Notes under the pieces: generated by a model
Told to the model about the DNA's origin: nothing
Database searches by the model: none
The model's input: only the letters and a program-made list of their open reading frames with translations
Shown: piece by piece, positions 56,668-64,000 of the stretch
Layout of the letters: the number at the start of each line of letters is the position of its first letter
How positions within the stretch are numbered: the stretch's first letter is position 1
Position numbers and translations under genes: made by a program
NCBI GenBank assembly: GCA_003013855.2
Contig: ML058493.1
Coordinates: 620,001 to 684,000, forward strand
Reading direction: 5' to 3'
Length of the DNA stretch: 64,000 nucleotides
From: Liriodendron chinense
Taxonomy: Eukaryota; Streptophyta; Magnoliopsida; Magnoliales; Magnoliaceae

Positions 56668-57124
56668 GGGAGGGATTAGGTATCACCCGGGTAACACGTG
56701 GGTGTTTCCCTGACCGTGGGATCCACCTTGATGTATGTTTTGTATATCCACGCCATCCATCATTTGTTCCTGCTCATTTTAGGGAATGGTCCCAGAAATG
56801 AAGCAATCCAAATCTCAAGTGGACCGCACTGTAGGGATTGAATGCCACCATTAGAAACTTCTTGGGGGCCACAAGAGTTTTGGATCAAGCTAATACTTGT
56901 GTTTTCCCATTCATCCAGGACTGTGTGACCTTATCAATAGGTTGGATGGTAAATAAACATTACATTAGACCCTAGGAAGTTTTAATGGTGGGCGTTCAAT
57001 GACCACTGTTTCCAGTGGTGTGGTCCACTTGAAATGTGGATATCCAACACACACATCAAGGTGGGTCCCTAAGTCAGAGCAACACCCACTTATGTGTTAC
57101 CTGGGTTACACCTAATCTGCTCCC
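56668..57124. mobile_element. Family M MITE with perfect 9-bp TSD
   Basis: GGGAGGGATTAGGTATCACC and GGTTACACCTAATCTGCTCCC are inverted ends. The perfect 9-bp TSD ATCTACATG lies at 56659-56667 and 57125-57133. 457 bp; inner block GGGATCCACCTTGATGTATG pairs with CATCAAGGTGGGTCCC. Confidence 0.93.
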
Positions 57125-57133
57125 ATCTACATG

Positions 57134-57865
57134 ATGGTGTCATCATGATCAGCAGCTAGGATTCAGGAATTGGCAGGTATGGCAACTGAGGATACTAGCA
57201 AGTTCATTTAACAGATACAGATACAATTACAGTAACTCCATTGATTCCATAAAAATATCAAACTAGCATGCATCACAATGGACAATGTGGCAGAGGCGCC
57301 CAACTTTATCAGATGCTAGCGCCAAAAGAATTGGAACGGGGCATTGCCGATCCTCCTTCCGTTGCCAACCAAAAACAGCTGACAGGAAGCTAAAATAGCA
57401 GTGATCAATGCATGGAACAAGGCAAAATGCCCGACCCAGTGAATCTTATCACTGTCTGATTGTGATGGCCATCACGACTCATCAACCCCACCACTTCCTG
57501 ATAAATCGACGCCCCATTTCCTATCAAAAATCATTTTTCCTGCATCCTAGTTCAATCAATTGAATTAGAAAAAAGGAGCAACGCAATGCCGAAAGAGACA
57601 ATTTCACACTACAATTCGAATAGGGAACAAAAGGAAACTATGTCTCAGTCCAATTGGCATCTGTTTTATTAGCGATCAAAAAAAGAATGTACCGTATCGA
57701 TCATGTGGGGTCCTTTTTCGAATTTACAACAGGATGGTAGTTCCGAGGATACATTTAGAATGTACAACCACCGAAACAGTGCCCACAAGCTTCTGTTATT
57801 CGCCTAGATCAGTCAAGTCAGCTTACAGATCACAGGTGCAAGCTATTAGTTGCAACCCATGAGCA
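57134..57865. other. Probable 3' UTR and downstream flank of the thioredoxin gene
   Basis: No ORF or repeat is recognised. The portion nearest 57865 follows the thioredoxin stop on the minus strand; the exact transcript end is not marked by a clear signal. Confidence 0.4.
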
Positions 57866-58206
57866 TTAACCTGATGTGCTACCTTCCTTGGGGGCCAAGG
57901 ACCTCTCAATCGCTGCCACATAGACAGACTTGGGCATTGTACCTGTTATGGCTTGTTGTTTCTCTCCATCCTTGAATATCACAACTGTTGGGATTTTCTC
58001 AATTCCATACTCACCTGCTACTTGATCGTCGTCATCCGTATTGAGCTTAAGGCACTTGATTTTGCCAGCATACTCATCCGCAATTTCGTCAAACACAGGG
58101 TGGACCATCCTGCACGGCCCACACCAAGAAGCCCAGAACTCGACAAGGACGGGAACATCGCTCTTCAGGACCAATTCATTCCAGGAGGATGCAGTAACCA
58201 CAGCAG
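57866..58206 (-). CDS. Thioredoxin, m-type (chloroplast-like), C-terminal exon
   Basis: The exon encodes a complete thioredoxin fold up to the TAA stop: AVVTASSWNELVLKSDVPVL, the active site FWASWCGPCRM, KIKCLKLNTDDD, and the cis-Pro block EKIPTVVIFKDGEK. The WCGPC site is the disulfide reductase centre. Wording and spacing match plant m-type thioredoxins of the stroma, which reduce target enzymes with electrons from ferredoxin-thioredoxin reductase; this assignment is by family resemblance. The exon start is set at a GGGCAG acceptor (58207); an alternative acceptor, GTGGAG near 58243, would add about 12 residues. The first exon with the transit peptide was not found in the window. Upstream codons in the same frame are hydrophobic and not thioredoxin-like. 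Confidence 0.82.
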
Positions 58207-58497
58207 CTGCCCATTCACAACACCATGCATCTTTAGAGGTCTCCACAATAGTTTTTTTGAAAGGTGAATACACACACACCACAGAGGTGTATTCACTGAG
58301 CCATGAGTAGAAACAGTGTTTACCACTGAGCCATGAATAGAGACCCCAGAGGTCTCTACGATATTGGTAAACCAAAAAGGTACAAAGTCCAGTGACGTGG
58401 AACAGATATAAGAAAAGGGCACCTATGTAAATAAAACCCAAGCGGCCAATTTACTACCCTAGCAGATGCCCGCGATTTCAGCAGTATACCAACTTCG
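58207..58497. other. Upstream intron or flank of thioredoxin exon
   Basis: It holds two copies of CACTGAGCCATGARTAG (58293 and 58323) and two of AGAGGTCTC flanking them, a small duplicated/inverted arrangement. No exon could be fixed here. Confidence 0.4.
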
Positions 58498-58826
58498 TAG
58501 GGCTGCAACTTGGGTTCAGGTACCCGAACCCGATTGACCCAACCCGAGTTCATTTCGGGTGGGTCGGGTTGCCAAGGTCTTTGGACTGGGTTTGTTGGAA
58601 AAACCCAATTTGAATTCGAGTTGGATTCAGGTAGAACAAATTTGGGTCAGGTTAGGCCAGGTTGGGAATAATCACATTTATTTGGGTCAGGTTGAGGTCG
58701 GGTCGGGTACAGAGGACTTCGGGTTAGAATACAGCTTGGGTCAGATTGTGGATTGGGTCCCTCTTGAGGTTGGTCTCGGGTTGACCCTCAACCCAACCCA
58801 ACCCACGCCACCCGAGTTGCACCCTA
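58498..58826. mobile_element. hAT-like MITE (TAGGGCTGCAACTTGGGT type)
   Basis: TAGGGCTGCAACTTGGGTTC and CACCCGAGTTGCACCCTA are inverted ends; the interior is built of GGGTCGGGTT and CCAACCC strings. The flanking 8 bp match at only five positions, so it is an older copy. Confidence 0.7.
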
Positions 58827-60400
58827 TAACTTAAAAGAGTCCCATCACGTGTAACAGATTAATAACTACGTTTAATCATAGGCTTCGCGGCCAAAATATT
58901 TCCAACTTCTGATGAATTAAAATATAGACACCTAGAGAATGGAAGTAACAAATGTGGTGAAATCTAGAGGAAGCAACAGATTATCCCCCGAGTGCTTCCC
59001 AATGAATATTTAACAATGGTTGAGTTCTTGAATAAATTGGCTCATCCGAAGAGTGACAGAAATTTGATCACTGCCACAAACAATTTATACACAGGGAGAT
59101 TAAATTTATGCACATAATCCAAAATTGAATCCCTAGATGAGTTGCTGACGGTAACATGGTAGTACGCAGCCACAAAAATCATCGAAACTCCAATGAATCT
59201 AGAGCAGGTATCAATTGCGATTCCATTAGATCCCGACCACCCAACCGAAAATGAATCTCCATACACAATAGTACGTAATGCAACCAGTCTCTTTGAATAA
59301 GATTGTTATCTTCTTGCGATGCAGGCTCCAGGTCATTACTGTCCAATCGATGGAACAAAGCTTAAAATTGTCACCTCTGAAACTTAGCCATTATTACTCA
59401 ACTATAAGAATTTTGGGATCAAATCAGGAGGCTACCTCATTTGATACACAAAGATAGCATGCAAACACCACGAAAACCTCATGATGAATGTCTGAAGCAA
59501 TGACAGGGTCAACACCAACCTAGCAATGATAAAGAAAACACAAAAGAAAATAAAAGAAACACTGATGACACCTCAGATGAACCTGATACCAGATTAGCAA
59601 GCTCTTAGTCTTCTCCTCCTCCTCCTCTTTTTTCATTGCTTTAGACTAGGGAGTATTATACAATTCTCATGGTCAGATTTTGTACAGTACACTCAAGTTT
59701 TCATTTTGCACATGTAGGGCCATGGTTTGGTGATGCAATATATGATCCCTATGATTGATGACCCATGCACAAGAAATTTCGCAGATTCGAGAATCCTAAC
59801 CCTATTGACAGCCAATGATAGACAGGAACAAAAATACAACATTGGCCATCATTCAACCAAGAACAGACCAAAGAGTTGATGTATGGTAACTTCCTAGTCT
59901 GGGAGAGATGTGTGCATAAGCCATTCACATCGAGTCCCACCATCTCAATGGTTTCAGTACAAATCTATTGGGCCCATCACATGTCCAAACTGAAACTGAA
60001 GCATATTGTACGGACTTCAAATGGTTCTGGCACACTGTAGAAAATAGGATACCACTCACCCCAGAAGAATATTAGATCCTTCAAATATATGTTCGTTGCT
60101 TAAGCCACTTTCAACACAAGAAGCATTTCTTGGTTTCCAAAAAATGAACAACTGGGAAAAAACGTTTATGACGAGAATAGCACTACAAAATGAATAAAGC
60201 AGCACATCTCTCATTAACTTTGTCCATGAGTATCAACTTTGCTAAGGTGATTGGGTTTCCAATAGGTGGCAACTAACACCCAAAATAATCATTCGGTTAT
60301 ACCAGGTGATCCCAATGAGAGATCTAATGGTTTCCCAATGCTACAGAGAGCTCAGGTTATGCAGACACTGATTTTTCAAATAAACCTAAATGATGAAGAA
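58827..60400. other. Intergenic or intronic, no gene seen
   Basis: Both strands were read for a plastid transit-peptide exon or any domain; none is convincing. Short open frames (59042-59266 and 59749-59943, minus) have no recognisable motif. Confidence 0.45.
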
Positions 60401-60419
60401 ATTAAATAGTTCTTAGATC

Positions 60420-60863
60420 TTATGGGCATGATGAAGAAGATTGGGAATGTGGGGATGTCTTCTGTGAAATCATATTACTCGCTTCTTTTGAAGGGGGAGG
60501 GTAGAGGAGAGAGTCCCGACAGCTCATGTCTGGAAGTACAAAGGTGCCCCTTTGGGTAGCTTCCTTTGCTTTCCTCATGAAAAAGGACAAAATCCTAGCC
60601 ACTAACCATTTGAGCATGAAGGGGATTGCTATGAACGTCGGCATCCTATGCCTTTGTAATGAGGAATCAGTGGACCACTTGTTTATGCACTGTGAGTTTG
60701 CAAGGATGCTTTGGAATAGTTTCTTTGCCATTTTTAGACAAAGTGGGGCAATGTCAAAGTCGGTTGTGTGTTTTGTTCTGGTGTGGCAAAGCCAAGGGAG
60801 TTAAAAGGGCATTCTATAACAGAGTTGAAGTTTGTGATGCTAACTTTAAAAAAAAAAAAAAAA
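60420..60863 (+). pseudogene. LINE fragment: RT zinc-binding domain (zf-RVT) and poly-A
   Basis: Open part 60526-60804 reads KVPLWVASFAFLMKKDKILA, then NHLSMKGIAMNVGILCLCNE and ESVDHLFMHCEFARMLWNSF, the Cys/His pattern (CxxC...HLFxHC) found at the C-terminus of plant LINE polyproteins. A run of A at about 60849-60864 may be its tail. No RT core precedes it here, so it is 5'-truncated. Confidence 0.75.
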
Positions 60864-60864
60864 A

Positions 60865-61499
60865 GAAAGGTTATTGGGCTAGGGGAAAGAAGGCATTCTG
60901 GAGGTGTGGGGGGATCAAAGTGTAGAATGATGGGTGTATTTACCTTTCTGATTCCAAGGTGATGACCTCTCATCATCATGGTTCTAAAAATTGTCTGAAA
61001 CAACTTGATATCATCAGCTTCATATCAAGCTCAGTAGTAACTGGGACAATCTGGGCCTCTGCTACAATAAAAAAACCCTGACTCAGTCCAAATCGCCCCT
61101 GACTCAATCCTACTCCTGCCTGACTCTGTCCAACTCACCCGTTATTGGGACAAGTCGACCCAAATCGCAGAGATTCATCACTTAGGTGTAAGGGTTGTGG
61201 TTCTTCACGTTGACCACCCATTGTACATCAAATAATCTAACAGTTCAGGCATCATTTTACAACATTGTTTTATATAACCATCTGACGTGGGGCTCACTAT
61301 CTGGATGGTTCAATTTGAGTCGCATACATGCCATGTCTGCAATTTCTGGGTATCACACTTTGCCGGTGTATATGGGCTCTCTTGTACACGTTTTTTGGGC
61401 ATAGCAAAGGCTTTTAGTATGGATGGACTTCTATGTTAGTTTACCACCATTTTGAAAATGGCCATGACTCATTCCTTCTGGCATGCAGCAGTGGCACAA
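60865..61499. other. Spacer, no gene seen
   Basis: Contains CTGACTCAGTCCAAATCGCC and CCTGACTCAATCC strings (61078-61160), another GACTCA-rich patch. No gene recognised. Confidence 0.4.
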
Positions 61500-62385
61500 A
61501 CCTAAAAGACCCAAATTTCTAAACAAGAGCATAAGAACATATAAACCCAAAACTCATTTCTAAACATGATTCTGATATGTGGAGATGGATGTTTCCAATT
61601 TTACTGCAAGCAAATCGAGCTCAAAAGGATAATTCAACAAGATAAAAACCTAAAACCTATTACTAAACAAGACTGTAAAACAAAACATTTCAATTCTACT
61701 ACAAGCAGCGAAGTTCAAATAAACTAGTTCAAAGCAAGAAAGAAAAGACCCAAATTCTACAACACATCTGAAAACAATTCTAAAGCAAAAAAAGGAATAC
61801 CAATTTTGATTATACTGCTAGACAACCAGTTCAGAGAAACTTAACAGAAACAAGAAAAATAAGACTAAAATCCTTAAACTATTTTCAAGCAAGATGGTAA
61901 CTTAGAACACCCAGGTCCATAGCTCAAGTGGTAGGACTGAAGATAGCCTCGTTTCAACACTGAGGTCATGGTATCGATTCCCAAAGTGGGGTTGGCTAAC
62001 ATTACAGTGTGACTAACAGGGGTGGGTGGATGCACTAACAATGGAGTGTGTACTAATCCAAAAAAAAAAAAGGTGGTAACTTAGAAGAATAAAGGACTTT
62101 GACTCTACAGCAAGAGAACGAAGTTAAAAGCATTGTATTCAAAACATTAAAAAGACTCATATCTTAAGACACATGATCACCAAGATCATTGTCAAGAAAA
62201 TGGAAAACTATGATTCTATCTCAAAACCCAAGTTCAACAATCTAATTCAAACAAGAAAAAGAGACTAAAATCCTATAACCGATTTCCGAGCAAGAATTTA
62301 TCATACCACAAGAATAGAAAGACCCAAATTCCCAAGACTAGTTTCTAAGAAGGATTCTAATGCACGTTAAATGAAAGATTCCACA
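61500..62385. repeat. Degenerate tandem-like repeat tract, part 1
   Basis: Imperfect units of roughly 80-100 bp with recurring blocks: AAGACCCAAATTCY, TTTCTAAACAAGATTCT, AATTCTACTACAAGCA and AAGTTCAAA. They recur about every 90 bp, are interrupted by the SINE at 61908-62073, and continue after the LINE at 63790. Confidence 0.55.
61908..62073 (+). mobile_element. tRNA-derived SINE (family S1), copy 2
   Basis: A-box-like TAGCTCAAGTGGTAG (61920) and B-box-like GGTATCGATTCCC (61970); AAAAAAAAAAAA tail at 62061. Perfect 13-bp TSD TGGTAACTTAGAA at 61895-61907 and 62074-62086. Same family as 37003-37150. Confidence 0.88.
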
Positions 62386-63785
62386 ATTGCCCCAGCGCTC
62401 CCAGGCCGTTTGGCTTAAAGAAGGAGACCAAAATACTAAATTTTCTTATGGTATTGCGACTACTAAGGCACAGTCGAATTCTATGTCCCCCCCGGTCGTG
62501 AATGGTATATCTATTTCTGATAAGAACGTTATTTAGAATTCAGTGGTTGATTTCTATTCTTAGCTTTTGTCTTTGGAGAATGTCTCCCATCCTCGCCCTA
62601 GGATTTGGTTTCCAATTGTATTGACCAAGAAGAGGTGGACTATTTGGAAAAGCCTATTCTCCTGGAAGAATTAAAATTGGCAGCCTTCGATCTTGGGAGG
62701 GATAAATCCCCAGGCCCTGGTGGCTTTCCCATGGCGTTCTTTCGATCCTTTAGGGATCTTGTAAAGGCTAATCTTTTAAGTATTGTGGAAGATCTTGTTA
62801 GTTTTAACAGGTTGCCTTTTGAAATAGGCAACACTTTCACAGCCCTTATCCTAAAATTGGAAGGTGTTGTGTGTTTAAAGGACTGCCGCCCATTAGCCAT
62901 GTGAGTAGTTCTTACAAAATTTTGGCTAAGATTCTTAGTCATAGGTTGCATCTCTCCTTTCCAAGTGCTTTTGTTTAGGGGAGACAGATCCTAGACAATA
63001 CTTTCATAGCTCACGAATACCTGCACTCATGTTCTAGGGCAGGCAAGTCTGGAATCCTTTGTAAGTTGGACACGGAGAAGGCTTATGACCATGTGGAGTG
63101 GTCTTTTTTGGATTGCATGCTTCAGAGAATGGGTTTTGGGGAAAAATGGAGGGCGTGGATATTTTTGTGTTTCCTCTGCTTGGTTTTTTATGTTAAAAAA
63201 CGGCTCGCCATTTGGTTTTTTCCAGGATTCCCATGGTCTTCGCCAAGGCGATCCTTTATCCCCTGTTCTTCTCATCTTAGTTTCTGAAGCTTTAAATTGT
63301 ATGTTGACTAGGGGTCAGGAGGTGGGGCTCCACTAGGGGTTTGAGGTGGAAAACTACTCCTAGCGAGTACGCTATCTCCAATTTGCCGATGATACTTTGC
63401 TCTTCTGTGAAGCAGAAGACTCCATGGTGGACTTTCTTAGTATGACTATTTGCTGGTTTCAGGTGGTTTCTGGGTTGAAGGTGAACCTTTCTAAGACCAA
63501 ACTTTTTGAATTAAATATTTCCTCTGATCTTTCAGGTAGGTTGGTTGAGTCTTTTGGCTGTGGTGTGGAGTCCCTACCCACTTCGTATCTTTGCCTTTCT
63601 TTGACAGTGGGTAAATCATTGTTGCATGTGTGGCAAAAGATCATAGAGAGAATAGAAATAAAACTTTCTTTGATTAAGGCTTCCCTTTCCAACATTCCGG
63701 TCTTTGTTTTTAGTTGTTGTGTTTGTTTTTTGTTTCTCTTTGTTTTTTGTTCTATCTTGTTAATAAATGAATTCATCTTTCACAA
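62386..63785 (+). mobile_element. LINE (non-LTR) fragment with RT core and 3' tail, internally deleted
   Basis: From 62396 it reads SQAVWLKEGDQNTKF, the start of the LINE RT region. Pieces follow in several frames: KSPGPGGFPMAFFRSF (62710), LDTEKAYDHVEWSFLDCM (63066), GLRQGDPLSPVLLILVSEAL (63236) and LQFADDTLLFCEAEDS (63376), the RT active site FADD intact. After KASLSNIPV (63680) it jumps to a GT-rich 3' end (TTTTGTTCTATCTTGTTAAT, 63740) and short A-rich tail. The usual downstream region including zf-RVT is missing. Confidence 0.85.
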
Positions 63786-64000
63786 AAAATACAAGAAAGA
63801 CAAGTTCAACTGCAAAACAAGAATAAACAACAAAAATCCTATAACCCATTCTAGCAACGATCTCAAATTCAAGAAAGTAAATAATTTACAAAAAACCAAA
63901 GTTCAAAGAGAACCAGACCCTTCAAGTCTAAAACCCGTTCACGAGCACGATTCTAGTTCAAGACCATGACAGCTATCGAATCTAATTAAAGAAAAAGAAC
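63786..64000. repeat. Degenerate tandem-like repeat tract, part 2
   Basis: AACAAAAATCCTATAACCCATTC and similar blocks resemble 62250-62340, so this continues the 61500-62385 tract on the far side of the LINE and runs off the window. Confidence 0.5.

Noticed and set aside
58211..58441. In-frame upstream extension of the thioredoxin frame with a Met start
   Set aside because: Hydrophobic, tandemly repeated sequence unlike a transit peptide; a good splice acceptor lies at the thioredoxin boundary.
59042..59943. Minus-strand frames as candidate thioredoxin transit exon
   Set aside because: No Ser/Ala-rich transit pattern and no donor followed by an acceptor in the right phase.
61915..61985. Possible tRNA gene
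   Set aside because: Has A- and B-box-like sequence but no cloverleaf, carries a poly-A tail and TSDs: a SINE.

Overview
The window looks like nuclear DNA from a flowering plant. It holds intron-bearing, plastid/plant-type genes embedded in nested LTR retrotransposons, solo LTRs, many MITEs, tRNA-derived SINEs and LINE fragments. The very dense, palindromic MITEs built on a GGGCCCACCRTGATGTATG-like subterminal block suggest a magnoliid-like genome, but that placement is a low-confidence impression. No bacterial, organellar or rRNA sequence was seen.

Only two host genes can be supported, both on the minus strand. (1) A fluoride exporter of the plant FEX/CrcB type runs from 38538 down to 18962 in six coding exons (1539 bp, 512 residues, all splice sites consensus). 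Its introns are packed with transposons: intron 1 (9.6 kb) holds a Mutator-type MITE, itself interrupted by a solo LTR and a complete Copia element, plus a SINE and a hAT MITE. Intron 3 (6 kb) holds a second complete Copia element. (2) The catalytic exon of an m-type (chloroplast-like) thioredoxin lies at 57866-58206; its transit-peptide exon was not found.

Layout: 241-18187 is a Tork-type Ty1/copia element (Copia-1, TSD GTGCT). Its 5' LTR was hit by a 9.5 kb Athila-type Ty3/gypsy element (562-10061, TSD AGAGG), and its pol by a 2.9 kb solo LTR (12720-15610, TSD ATGGA). 18962-38538 is the FEX gene with Copia-3 (21813-27074, TSD CATCC) and Copia-2 (30778-36345, TSD CTAAG). 38.7-41.9 kb is a chain of MITEs of two families separated by (TA)n/(GA)n tracts, then a hAT MITE and a short Mutator-type hairpin. 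42.6-57.1 kb is a dense cluster of long-TIR, near-palindromic MITEs with 9-bp TSDs, interrupted by solo LTRs that are themselves nested. 57.8-64 kb holds the thioredoxin exon, a hAT-like MITE, two LINE fragments, a SINE and a degenerate tandem-repeat tract.

The most interesting signals are these. A GGTCGGGCGCCCGACC palindrome module sits just upstream of the TATA box in the LTRs of both the Athila element and three Copia elements of at least two families. In all three Copia elements a stop codon replaces the same Trp codon of the gag zinc knuckle. A MITE family lies between (TA)n microsatellites in three places. Several foldback structures could form long hairpins. No intact transposon ORF remains; the elements are described here as decayed copies.
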